Assembly (NCBI RefSeq): GCF_000010725.1
Contig: NC_013858.1
Location: 496,001-560,000, forward strand
Direction of reading: 5' to 3'
DNA length: 64,000 nucleotides
DNA from: Azospirillum sp. B510
GTDB lineage: Bacteria > Pseudomonadota > Alphaproteobacteria > Azospirillales > Azospirillaceae
Shown here: positions 27,651 to 35,978 of the stretch, one piece after another
How the letters are laid out: each line of letters begins with the position of its first letter
Numbering within the stretch: position 1 is the first letter of the stretch
Position numbers and translations under genes: made by a program
The notes under the pieces: generated by a model
The model's database searches: none
Told to the model about the DNA's origin: nothing
Seen by the model: the letters and a program-made list of their open reading frames with translations, nothing else

Positions 27651-28064
27651 TCAATAGGTCAGCGAGCCGTAATTCAGCAGCCCGACGGCGATCGACAGGC
27701 TGCCGAGCAGGATGCCGTAGGCGGTGCGGTCGGCTTCGACGCCGGCACGGAAGTCCGGCAGCAGCAGGCGGGAGCCGATGGCGTAGACCAGAAGCTGCGA
27801 CACCAGCGCGATCACCCCCCACACCGCCAGATCGACGATGCTGGTGGTGTGGGAGGCGACGCTCGTCAAGGGCAGGGCGAAGCCGATCATGGCGCCGCCC
27901 AGGGTGAGCGCCGCGGTCGCGTTCCCCCGACGGACCAGGGCCAGGTCGCGATAGGGGGTGACGGCGGTGTAGACCAGGATGAACAACAGCAGGAATCCCA
28001 GCATCACCGCCGCGAAAAGCAGGTAGGAGGGAAGGGTTGCCAGGGAATGGAGAACCGACGCCAT
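27651..28064 (-). CDS. DUF350 inner-membrane protein (YjfL-like)
   Basis: 137 residues from ATG 28064 (GAAGG just upstream); an in-frame ATG at 28091 is also possible. Four membrane helices are expected (around 10-32, 45-65, 72-98 and 112-132), as in YjfL (~132 residues). Function is unknown. It is the first gene of a three-gene operon with the DUF1190 and ATP-grasp genes; the constant companionship of these three families suggests one shared membrane-associated process. Confidence 0.8.
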   Translation of the reverse strand: MASVLHSLATLPSYLLFAAVMLGFLLLFILVYTAVTPYRDLALVRRGNATAALTLGGAMIGFALPLTSVASHTTSIVDLAVWGVIALVSQLLVYAIGSRLLLPDFRAGVEADRTAYGILLGSLSIAVGLLNYGSLTY

Positions 28065-28249
28065 GCCTTCATCCGACGTTGCTTGACCCATCGCGGAGCG
28101 CCGCGTCCTTCGCGGGCATCCGGCACGCCATGATCGCAATGGTGGCGATCATGCAGCACCCGCGCAAAGGTGGTGACCCTTACGCCCGAGCCCGGACGCG
28201 CCACCCTATCCTTTTTTTCCGTTGCGCCGGGAAAATGGCTTCGTCACGC

Positions 28250-28271
28250 TGTGAGTGAACATTCATTCACA
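28250..28271 (+). promoter_or_regulatory. inverted repeat upstream of the TetR gene (putative operator)
   Basis: TGTGAGTGAA-CA-TTCATTCACA: 10-base arms with one mismatch, placed 10 bp upstream of the chosen TetR start. The size and position are typical of an autoregulatory TetR operator that would control the whole phospholipid cassette downstream. Confidence 0.65.
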
Positions 28272-28281
28272 AAGGGACATC

Positions 28282-28869
28282 ATGTCCATCGACGTTCGCC
28301 AGAAGGTCCGCGACGCCGCCATCGCGCAGTTCGCCCAGAAGGGGGTGAAAGCGACGACGGTGCGCGACATCGCCCGCGCCGCCGGAGTGTCGGAGGGGGC
28401 GCTCTACCGCCATTGGCCGAGCAAGGACGAGCTGGCGGGCGATCTGTTCGCGACGGAATACACGGCGATGTCGCAAAGCCTGCGCGACGCCGCCGGCCAG
28501 GGACCGGCGCCCGAGCGGCTGCGGCGGGTCATCCACCACGCCTTCCATCTGGCGGAGGCTGCCCCCGACCGCACCCGCTTCCTCCTGCTGTCGCAGCATG
28601 AATCGCTGCCCCTGGTGCCCAGGGACCAGGAAACGCCGGTCGACGTGATCTGCGGCATCGTCGCCGACGGCATCGCCGAGGGCAGCATCGTCCCGGCCGA
28701 CCGCGACGCGCTGTCCCACATCGTCATCGGCGCCATCGTCCTGAATGTGCAGTCGCAGGTCTATGGCCGGCAGACGGCGCCGCTCTCCAGCCTCGCCGGC
28801 TCGATCACCGACGCGATCCTCACCGGAATGTCCAAGGTCGGCATGTCCAAAATCGGAGCCGGACAATGA
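28282..28869 (+). CDS. TetR family transcriptional regulator
   Basis: 195 residues from ATG 28282 (AAAGGGA upstream). A GTG at 28255 in the same frame would lie inside the palindrome. The N-terminal helix-turn-helix is clear: RDAAIAQFAQKGVKATTVRD, then IARAAGVSEGALYRHWPSKDEL (residues ~10-55). The C-terminal ligand domain has no residues that tell the inducer. The stop codon overlaps the aas start (ATGA), so regulator and phospholipid genes form one transcription unit and it probably represses its own operon; a fatty acid or acyl-CoA ligand is plausible but inferred from context. Confidence 0.88.
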   Translation: MSIDVRQKVRDAAIAQFAQKGVKATTVRDIARAAGVSEGALYRHWPSKDELAGDLFATEYTAMSQSLRDAAGQGPAPERLRRVIHHAFHLAEAAPDRTRFLLLSQHESLPLVPRDQETPVDVICGIVADGIAEGSIVPADRDALSHIVIGAIVLNVQSQVYGRQTAPLSSLAGSITDAILTGMSKVGMSKIGAGQ

Positions 28870-31800
28870 ACGCCCCCGCCCTTCTCGCCTCGCGGCGCTT
28901 CCTGCCGCTGTTCCTCACCCAGTTCCTCGGCGCCTTCGGCGACAATGTCCTGCGCGGCGCCATCGCCGTGCTGGCGGTCTATGGCGTGGCCGGTGCCGGC
29001 CCCCTGAACGGCGCGATGATCTCGACGCTGGCGGCGGGCGCCTTCACCCTGCCCTTCCTGCTGCTGTCGGCCACCGCCGGCCAGCTCGCCGACCGCCACG
29101 ACCGCACGCTGATCGCCCGCATCGTCAAGCTGGCGGAGATCGGCCTGATGGCCGTCGCCTCCTGGGGCATCGTCGCCGCCGACCTGCCCGTCCTGATCAT
29201 CGCCCTGGTCGGCATGGGCGCCCATTCGACGCTGTTCGGGCCGGTCAAATACGGCCTGCTGCCCGACCTGCTCGCCCCGTCGGAGCTGAGCGCCGGCAAC
29301 GGGCTGGTCGAGGCCGGAACCTTCGTCGCCATCCTGCTGGGCACCATCGCCGGCGGCTCGCTCGCCCTGCTCCATGCCTGGGCGGTGCCGGGGCTGCTCG
29401 CCGCCTCGGCGCTGGCCGGGCTGGCCGCGTCGCTGTTCATCCCGCGCGCCGGCAACGCCGACCCGGCGGTGCGCGTCGGCCTCAATCCGCTGGCGGTGAC
29501 GGCGCGGGTGCTGCGCTCGGCCGCCGGCGACCGGGCGTCGATGCGGGCGATCCAGGGCATCTCGGTATTCTGGGGCGTCGGCGCGGTGGTGATGGCGCAA
29601 TTCCCCTCCATCGCCCGCGAGACTTTGGGCACCGACAGCGGCGGCGCCACCCTGCTGCTGGCGGTGTTCGCCGTCGGCGTGGCAGCCGGCTCGCTGCTCG
29701 CCGGCCTCAGCCACCGCACGCCGTCGACCGCCGACGCCGGCCGCGCCGCGCTCGCCGGTCTGGTCGCCGCCCTGGCCGGCGCCGTCCTGCCCCTGCTGAC
29801 GCCGGCCGCCCCGGCTTTGGTACCGCTGTCGCCGCTGGCGCTGCTGGCCCAGCCCTGGGCGCTGCCACTGCTGGCCGACCTCTTCGTCATCGCCGCCGCC
29901 GGCGGCGCCTTCGCCGTGCCGCTCTATGCGTTGATCCAGCACCGGGCGCCGACGGGAACCCGCGCCCGCGTCATCGCCGCCGCCAACGTGGTCAACGCGC
30001 TCTTCATGGTCGCCGGCTCGGCCGTCGCCGCCGCGATGTTGGCGCTGGGCTTCTCTCCGCTGGCCGTCGCCTCCCTGGGCGGAGCCAGCATGCTGGCCGC
30101 CGTCGCCCTGGCGCTGGCCGTCGATGCCCAGGCTTTGATGCGCGCCGTCTTCCGCGCCGTCTTCAAGCTGGCTTTCCGGGTCGAGGTCCGCGGGGCCGAG
30201 CATCTGTCCGGCCTCGACGGCGCCGCCGTGGTGACGCCGAACCACCAGTCCTTCCTCGACGGCGCGCTGCTCGCCGCCTTCCTGCCGGGCATGCGCTTCG
30301 CCGTCGACACCCACATCGCCAAGCATGCCCTGGTCAAGCCGTTCCTGGCGGTCGCCGACCATGTCACCATCGACCCGACCAACCCGCTCGGCACCCGCGT
30401 GCTGGCCCGCGCGCTCTCCGAGGGCGACAAGGTCTGTGTCTTTCCGGAGGGGCGGATCACCGTCACCGGGTCGCTGATGAAGATCAACGGCGGCCCCGGC
30501 ATGCTGGCCGACAAGGCGCGCTGCCCGGTGGTACCGGTCTCGATCGAGGGCGCCCAGCGCTCACTGCTGTCGCGCATGAAGGGCCGGCTGCGGCTCGGCC
30601 TGTTCCCGCGCATCACCATCACCGTGCTGCCGCCGGTCATGCCCCCGGATGTCGGCGGTCTGGTCGGCAAGAAGCGGCGCGCCACCCTGAAATCCTGGCT
30701 GTCGCGGGTGATGACCGAGAGCGTCTTCGCCGCCCGCCCGCGTCCGGAGACGCTGATGCTGGCCCTGCTCGACGCCCGGACCAAGACCGGCGCGCGGGAG
30801 GAGGCGGTCCAGGACGGCGACTTCTCCACCCTGTCCTACCGGGCGCTGGCGGCCCGCGCCCTGGTGCTCGGCCGCATCCTGACCGAGGGCACCGGGGCGG
30901 ACGAGGCGGTCGGCGTGCTGCTGCCGACCGCCTCGCCGACGGCGGCGGTGTTCTTCGGCCTCGCCGCCCATGGCCGTCCGGCCGCGATGCTGAACTTCAC
31001 CGCCGGCCCCGAGGCGGTGAAGGCCGCCTGCCGCGCCGCCGGGGTGCGCCGGATCGTCACCTCCGCCCAGTTCATCGAGAAGGCCCGGCTCGGCGCCCTG
31101 GTCGAGGCGCTGGCCGCCGACCACGCCATCATCCATCTGGAGGAGGTCAAGCGCGGCCTGCGGCTGGGCGACAAGCTGCGGGCGCTGGCGGCGCTGGTCA
31201 TGCCGGAACGGCTGCTGCCGCCGCAGGGGAGCGGCGACGACATCGCCGCCATCCTCTTCACGTCGGGGTCGGAGGGGCCGCCGAAGGGCGTGGCGCTCAG
31301 CCACGGCAACCTGCTCGCCAACATGGCGCAGGTGGCGTCGGTGGTCGATTTCACCCGCCAGGACGTGGTGTTCAACTGCCTGCCCGTCTTCCACTCCTTC
31401 GGCCTGACCGGCGGCATGCTGCTGCCGATCCTGAACGGGGTGAAGACGGTGCTCTACCCCAACCCGCGCCATGTCCGGCTGATCCCGGAGCTGGTCTACC
31501 AGACCAACGCCACCGTGCTGTTCGGCACCGACTTCTTCCTGAACGCCTGGGCGCGCTCGGCCGATCCTTATGACTATCGTTCGCTGCGCCTCGTCTTCGC
31601 CGGGGCCGAGCGGCTTCAGGACGAGACCCGGCGCGTCTACACCGAACGGCTGCGCGTCCATCTGCTGGAGGGCTACGGCACCACCGAGACGGCGCCGGTG
31701 ATCGCCGTCAACACCCCGGCCCGCTTCCGTCCCGGCAGCGTCGGACAGGCCCTGCCCGGCATCGAGACCGAGCTGGTGCCGGTGCCCGGCGTCGATGCCG

Positions 31801-32279
31801 GCGGGCGGCTGCGCGTGCGCGGGCCCAACGTGATGAAGGGGTACCTGCATGCCGACCGCCCCGGCGTGATCCAGCCGCCGGCCGATGGCTGGCACGACAC
31901 CGGCGACATCGTCGAGATCGACGCCGACGGCTTCATCCGCATCGTCGGCCGGGTCAAGCGCTTCGCCAAGGTGGCGGGCGAGATGATCCCGCTCGGCCTC
32001 GTCGAGGAGCTCGCGGCGCTGGCCGATCCGGACGCCGGGCATGCCGCCGTCGCCCTGCCCGACGCCAAGCGCGGCGAACGCATCCTGCTGGTGACGACCG
32101 GTGCCACGCTGACCCGCGACGCGCTGGCCGCCGCCGCCCGGACCAGGGGAGCGCCCGAGATCGCCATTCCGCGCGACATCCTGCGCATCGACGCCATCCC
32201 GCTGCTGGGCACCGGCAAGACCGATTATCCGGCGGTGGCGCGGTTCGCCGCCGAAGCGATCGCCAAGGAGCCCGCATGA
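28866..32279 (+). CDS. aas: LplT-Aas fusion: lysophospholipid flippase / acyltransferase / acyl-ACP synthetase
   Basis: 1137 residues in three parts. Residues ~1-420 are an MFS transporter of the LplT lysophospholipid type (12 helices; FLTQFLGAFGDNVLRG at the start, GPVKYGLLPDLL in the family-typical loop). Residues ~430-620 are a PlsC-type acyltransferase with NHQSFLD (~459) and FPEGRITVTGS (~527). Residues ~640-1137 are an AMP-forming acyl-ACP synthetase with FTSGSEGPPKGVALSHG (~798), GYGTTETAPV (~935) and WHDTGDIVEID. Together these move lysophospholipids inward, activate fatty acids and re-acylate. The start overlaps the TetR stop, and the stop overlaps the next gene. Confidence 0.93.
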   Translation: MNAPALLASRRFLPLFLTQFLGAFGDNVLRGAIAVLAVYGVAGAGPLNGAMISTLAAGAFTLPFLLLSATAGQLADRHDRTLIARIVKLAEIGLMAVASWGIVAADLPVLIIALVGMGAHSTLFGPVKYGLLPDLLAPSELSAGNGLVEAGTFVAILLGTIAGGSLALLHAWAVPGLLAASALAGLAASLFIPRAGNADPAVRVGLNPLAVTARVLRSAAGDRASMRAIQGISVFWGVGAVVMAQFPSIARETLGTDSGGATLLLAVFAVGVAAGSLLAGLSHRTPSTADAGRAALAGLVAALAGAVLPLLTPAAPALVPLSPLALLAQPWALPLLADLFVIAAAGGAFAVPLYALIQHRAPTGTRARVIAAANVVNALFMVAGSAVAAAMLALGFSPLAVASLGGASMLAAVALALAVDAQALMRAVFRAVFKLAFRVEVRGAEHLSGLDGAAVVTPNHQSFLDGALLAAFLPGMRFAVDTHIAKHALVKPFLAVADHVTIDPTNPLGTRVLARALSEGDKVCVFPEGRITVTGSLMKINGGPGMLADKARCPVVPVSIEGAQRSLLSRMKGRLRLGLFPRITITVLPPVMPPDVGGLVGKKRRATLKSWLSRVMTESVFAARPRPETLMLALLDARTKTGAREEAVQDGDFSTLSYRALAARALVLGRILTEGTGADEAVGVLLPTASPTAAVFFGLAAHGRPAAMLNFTAGPEAVKAACRAAGVRRIVTSAQFIEKARLGALVEALAADHAIIHLEEVKRGLRLGDKLRALAALVMPERLLPPQGSGDDIAAILFTSGSEGPPKGVALSHGNLLANMAQVASVVDFTRQDVVFNCLPVFHSFGLTGGMLLPILNGVKTVLYPNPRHVRLIPELVYQTNATVLFGTDFFLNAWARSADPYDYRSLRLVFAGAERLQDETRRVYTERLRVHLLEGYGTTETAPVIAVNTPARFRPGSVGQALPGIETELVPVPGVDAGGRLRVRGPNVMKGYLHADRPGVIQPPADGWHDTGDIVEIDADGFIRIVGRVKRFAKVAGEMIPLGLVEELAALADPDAGHAAVALPDAKRGERILLVTTGATLTRDALAAAARTRGAPEIAIPRDILRIDAIPLLGTGKTDYPAVARFAAEAIAKEPA

Positions 32280-32923
32280 TGGAGACCAGCACCAACACCG
32301 CCACGCCCACCGGAGACCGGCGCCCCATCGCCACCCGCTCGGCCCGCTGGGCGCAGCGGCTGGCGGCATGGCTGACCACGACGCCGGTGACGCCGAACCA
32401 GATCTCGCTCCTGTCGGCTGTGTGGGCCATGCTCGGCGGCGCCCTTCTGTTGCAGGGCGGCGGCCCGGCCTGGATCGGCGCCGCGCTCTGCGTCCAGCTC
32501 CGCCTCGTCTGCAACCTGCTCGACGGCATGGTCGCGGTGGAGGGCGGCAAGGGCTCGCCGGCCGGCGCGCTCTACAACGAGATCCCCGACCGCGTCGCCG
32601 ACACCGCCTTCCTGGTGCCGCTGGGCTATGCCGCCGGCCTGCCCTGGCTCGGCTGGGCGGCGGCGCTGGCGGCGATGATGACCGCCTATGTCCGGACCTT
32701 CGGCGGCGCCCTTGGGCTGGCGCAGGATTTCGGCGGGGTGATGGCCAAGCAGCGCCGCATGGCCGCCCTCACCGTCGCCCTGCTCGCCCAGACGGTCGAG
32801 CATGCGCTGTGGGGGACGGGGTACAGCCTGCTGGCGGCGGTCTGGATCATCACGGCCGGCAGCCTGCTCACCGTCGCGACGCGCACGCTCGCCATCGCCC
32901 GCCGCCTGGAGGCCCGGTCATGA
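32276..32923 (+). CDS. CDP-alcohol phosphatidyltransferase family protein with altered active-site motif (YnbA-like)
   Basis: 215 residues, with multiple membrane helices and start/stop overlaps on both sides. The family motif normally reads DxxDGxxAR...GxxxDxxxD. Here it is N80-xx-D83-G84-xx-A87-V88 ... G97-xxx-N101-xxx-D105: the first and third Asp are Asn and the Arg is Val. From memory, E. coli YnbA also has Asn at the two Asp positions, so this may be a subfamily trait and not decay; the Val in place of Arg looks more unusual. It would transfer a phosphatidyl group to an unknown alcohol. The neighbours (PlsC-like, CdsA-like) match the ynbAB context. Confidence 0.8.
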   Translation: MMETSTNTATPTGDRRPIATRSARWAQRLAAWLTTTPVTPNQISLLSAVWAMLGGALLLQGGGPAWIGAALCVQLRLVCNLLDGMVAVEGGKGSPAGALYNEIPDRVADTAFLVPLGYAAGLPWLGWAAALAAMMTAYVRTFGGALGLAQDFGGVMAKQRRMAALTVALLAQTVEHALWGTGYSLLAAVWIITAGSLLTVATRTLAIARRLEARS

Positions 32924-33597
32924 GGATCCCGCTTCTCCGCCCGGCCCTTCTGGGCCTCACCCGCCTGCTGATCGGCGCCCGCGCGAGCTGGGAGGGCGGC
33001 GGCGCCCCAACCGCCGAGCCCGACGTTCCGCGCCTCTATTTCGCCAACCACACCAGCCATCTCGACACGCTCGCCGTCATGGCGGCCTTGCCGGCGGCGC
33101 TGCGGGCGCGCACGCATCCGGTGGCGGCGCTCGATTATTGGGGCGGCTCGGCGCTGCGGCGGACGGTGGCGGTGGGTTGCCTGAACGCGCTGCTGGTCGA
33201 CCGCACCGGCAAGGCGACGGCGGAGGTGATGGACGCGATGGCGGCGGTGCTGGAAAGCGGCCGGTCGCTGATCCTCTTCCCCGAGGGCACGCGCGGCGAC
33301 GGCACCGTCGCCCCGTTCAGGAGCGGCCTCTACCACCTCGCCCAAAGGGTGCCGGCCGCCGCGCTGGTGCCCGTCTTCATCGAGAACCTGCACCGGGTGA
33401 TGCCGAAGGGCATGCCGCTGCTGGTGCCGCTGATCTGCACCATGCGCTTCGGCGCCCCGCTGGAACGGGTCGGGGGCGAGGACAAGGCGGCGTTCCTGGA
33501 GCGGGCGCGTGACGCGCTGGTCTCCCTGTCCCGGCCCAAACCCCAATCCGCCTCCCAGCCCGATTCCCAGTCCACCGGCCAACGGACCGCCCGATGA
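32920..33597 (+). CDS. PlsC-like 1-acylglycerol-3-phosphate acyltransferase
   Basis: 225 residues; ATG 32920 overlaps the previous stop. The acyltransferase motifs are intact: NHTSHLD (43-49, the HX4D catalytic pair) and FPEGTRG (120-126). A hydrophobic N-terminus (LLRPALLGLTRLLIGA) may dip into the membrane. It would acylate lysophosphatidate or another lysophospholipid, giving the diacyl substrate for the CdsA-like enzyme encoded next. The last ~20 residues are Ser/Gln/Pro-rich and probably disordered. Its stop overlaps the following start. Confidence 0.88.
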   Translation: MRIPLLRPALLGLTRLLIGARASWEGGGAPTAEPDVPRLYFANHTSHLDTLAVMAALPAALRARTHPVAALDYWGGSALRRTVAVGCLNALLVDRTGKATAEVMDAMAAVLESGRSLILFPEGTRGDGTVAPFRSGLYHLAQRVPAAALVPVFIENLHRVMPKGMPLLVPLICTMRFGAPLERVGGEDKAAFLERARDALVSLSRPKPQSASQPDSQSTGQRTAR

Positions 33598-34595
33598 ACA
33601 CCGCGATGAACAGCATGATGACCACCGTGATGGACACCGTGACGAGCTTCCTCACCACCACCGAGCCGTTGTTCCTCTGGCTGTCGGGCGCCGCCCTCGG
33701 CCTGCTGGTCGTCGCCACCCTGATCGGCGCCGTCCTCGCCCACCGGGTGCGGACACCGGCCGGACATGACGCCGTGCGCAACCTCAACGCCCGCATCCGC
33801 TCCTGGTGGGTGATGGTGGCGCTGTTCGCCGCGGCGATGCTGCTGGGCGGCATGGTGACGCTGGTGCTGTTCGCCCTGCTCTCCTATCTGGCGCTGCGCG
33901 AGTTCATCACCCTGACGCCGACCCGGCGCGGCGACCATGCCGGGCTGTTCCTGTCCTTCTTCGTCGTCGTGCCGCTGCAATATTGGCTGGTCGGGATCGG
34001 CTGGTACGGGCTGTTCTCGATCTTCATCCCGGTCTACGTCTTCATGGCGCTGCCGTCGCTGGCGGCCCTGGGCGCCGACACCACCGACTTCCTCACCCGC
34101 ACCGCCAAGGCGCAATGGGGGGTGATGCTGGCGGTCTACTGCGTCAGCCACGCGCCGGCCCTGCTGTGGCTCGACATCCCCGGCCACCGGCTGCCCGGCG
34201 CCCTGCTGCTGCTCTACCTGATGACGGTGGCGCAGTTGAGCGACGTCTTCCAGTATGTCTTCGGCAAGCTGTGGGGCAGGACCCGGCTGTCGCCCGGCAT
34301 CAGCCCGTCCAAGACGGTGGAGGGGCTGGTCGGCGGCGGGCTGACCGCCGTCGCCATCGGCACCGGGCTGCACGTCATCACGCCCTTCTCGCCGCTCCAG
34401 GCGGCGGGCATGTCGCTGGTCATCGTGACGGCCGGCTTCTTCGGCGGCTTCGTCCTGTCGGCGATGAAGCGCGATCTCGGCGTCAAGGATTGGGGCACCA
34501 TGATCGAGGGGCATGGCGGCATCCTCGACCGCCTGGATTCGGTGGTGTTCTCGGCGCCGCTGTTCTTCCACCTCACCCGCTACTGGTTCACCTGA
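33594..34595 (+). CDS. phosphatidate cytidylyltransferase (CdsA family, YnbB-like)
   Basis: 333 residues, with about eight membrane helices. The CDP-diglyceride synthase signature is intact near residues 288-316 (SAMKRDLGVKD, then HGGILDRLDS). It forms CDP-diacylglycerol from phosphatidate and CTP at the inner membrane, the donor for the CDP-alcohol transferase two genes upstream. It is the last gene of the cassette. A second, housekeeping cdsA is presumably elsewhere in the genome (inference). Its 3' end overlaps the small gene on the opposite strand by 16 bp. Confidence 0.9.
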   Translation: MNTAMNSMMTTVMDTVTSFLTTTEPLFLWLSGAALGLLVVATLIGAVLAHRVRTPAGHDAVRNLNARIRSWWVMVALFAAAMLLGGMVTLVLFALLSYLALREFITLTPTRRGDHAGLFLSFFVVVPLQYWLVGIGWYGLFSIFIPVYVFMALPSLAALGADTTDFLTRTAKAQWGVMLAVYCVSHAPALLWLDIPGHRLPGALLLLYLMTVAQLSDVFQYVFGKLWGRTRLSPGISPSKTVEGLVGGGLTAVAIGTGLHVITPFSPLQAAGMSLVIVTAGFFGGFVLSAMKRDLGVKDWGTMIEGHGGILDRLDSVVFSAPLFFHLTRYWFT

Positions 34596-34768
34596 CCCGC
34601 TCGGCCGGCGGGCCATTGCCGCCAGAGCTTGACCATGCAGATCGCCAACGGCACCGACAGGGCGGCCCAGCTCAGCCCGTCCCAGACACCGTCGCCCAGG
34701 ATGGCGGCGGCCAGCCCGATGAGGGACAGCAGGGCCAGCCCCGCCGGAACGCGCCAGAGCCCGCTCAT
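34580..34768 (-). CDS. small hypothetical membrane protein
   Basis: 62 residues with two hydrophobic segments (about 8-26 and 30-48). The ATG (34768) overlaps the stop of the PepSY gene as ATGA, so it is translationally coupled and likely real despite its size. Its 3' end overlaps the convergent CdsA-like gene by 16 bp. I do not recognise a family; the context suggests an accessory of the PepSY membrane protein in iron uptake. Confidence 0.6.
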   Translation of the reverse strand: MSGLWRVPAGLALLSLIGLAAAILGDGVWDGLSWAALSVPLAICMVKLWRQWPAGRAGQVNQ

Positions 34769-35934
34769 GCCCCGCCCCCCAGCCCGGCGGCGGACGCCGC
34801 ATCCCGTCTGGCGGCGGACGCCGCGGCGCGCCCGGCCGGTTCCCGCCGCGCCCTCGGCCGCTTCAGCCAGACGACGAAGCCGGTCACCGTCACGACGCCG
34901 GTGACGATGGTGAACAGCGCCCAGATGATCTGCAACGGCAGGCCGCCATAATCACCGAAATGGAAGGGACCCGACAGCATCAGCACCGTCATGTACCAGG
35001 GGGTGCCCGCCGTCTCGGCGACGGCGCCGGTCTCGGCATCGACCAGGGCGACGCTGAGCAGCCGCTTGGTCAGTTCGGTGTGGCCGCGCACCACCACGCT
35101 GAAATGGCGGCTGCCGGCATATTCGTTGCCGGGATAGGCGATGAAGGCGATGTCCTTGCCGGGAAAGGCCGCCAGCCCCGCCGCCGCCACCCGGTCGATG
35201 GAGACCGCTTCGCCCGTCATCGGCTCGGGATGGCGGGCGGTCAGCGCCGCCAGCTCGGTCTTCTGCCAATAACCGGTGATCAGCGGCGAGAAGGACAGGA
35301 TTGCGCCGGTCAGCCCGACGACGAAGGCCCAGACCAGCGTCGCCACGCCGAACAGATTGTGCAGGTCGATGCTGCCGATGCGGGGGCCGCGGCCGAAGCG
35401 CAGGATGCCGAAGGCCAGCTTCTTCATGAAGGGGCCGTAGACGACCAGCCCGCTGACCGTGCTGACCACGAACAGCAGGCCCATGACGCCGACGAACATC
35501 TGGCCGGCGAAGCCGGTGAACAGGTCGACATGCAGCTTCAACAGGAAGCCGACCAGCGTCTCCTCCGGCAGCTTCAGCATCTGGTTGGCGCCGGTGAAGC
35601 CGTTCAGCACCACCCAGCGCCCCAGATCGAAGCCGCTCTCCTCCGGCTTGCCCAGATAGATGTAGCTGACCGCCCTGTCCTCGTCATCGAAGGAGATCAT
35701 CTTGGGCACCAGGGCGGGATCGGCCTTCCGCGCGATGTCCTCCAGCGTCCGGAGGGGCAGGCGGGCCTGCCCCTCCGCATGGCTGCTGTCGAGATTCTCC
35801 CCCATCAGAGTCTGGATCTCATGGTGGAACACCAGGATCAGCCCGGTGACGCAGAGGATCAGCAGGTTGGCCGAACAGATCAGGCTGGTCCAGCGATGGA
35901 CGAGGCGCCAGCCCCGCAGGCTCGCAGGCGTCAT
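34765..35934 (-). CDS. PepSY-associated transmembrane protein (iron-uptake associated)
   Basis: 389 residues from ATG 35934. Membrane helices lie near 12-35 (LVHRWTSLICSANLLILCVTGL), 150-175, 200-225 and 335-360, with two extracytoplasmic PepSY-like regions between. Conserved His residues in the first and later helices (HRWTSL, HHEIQTLMG, DLHNLFGV) recall the heme-coordinating helices of PepSY_TM ferric-reductase-like proteins. It sits 44 bp downstream of a TonB-dependent siderophore receptor, as in many Fur-controlled loci, and may reduce or release iron from the siderophore. Function is inferred from family and context. Confidence 0.82.
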   Translation of the reverse strand: MTPASLRGWRLVHRWTSLICSANLLILCVTGLILVFHHEIQTLMGENLDSSHAEGQARLPLRTLEDIARKADPALVPKMISFDDEDRAVSYIYLGKPEESGFDLGRWVVLNGFTGANQMLKLPEETLVGFLLKLHVDLFTGFAGQMFVGVMGLLFVVSTVSGLVVYGPFMKKLAFGILRFGRGPRIGSIDLHNLFGVATLVWAFVVGLTGAILSFSPLITGYWQKTELAALTARHPEPMTGEAVSIDRVAAAGLAAFPGKDIAFIAYPGNEYAGSRHFSVVVRGHTELTKRLLSVALVDAETGAVAETAGTPWYMTVLMLSGPFHFGDYGGLPLQIIWALFTIVTGVVTVTGFVVWLKRPRARREPAGRAAASAARRDAASAAGLGGGA

Positions 35935-35978
35935 GACGGCTTCCTTTGCCAAGGGGGGAGGGGGGACCGCACCGCCGC

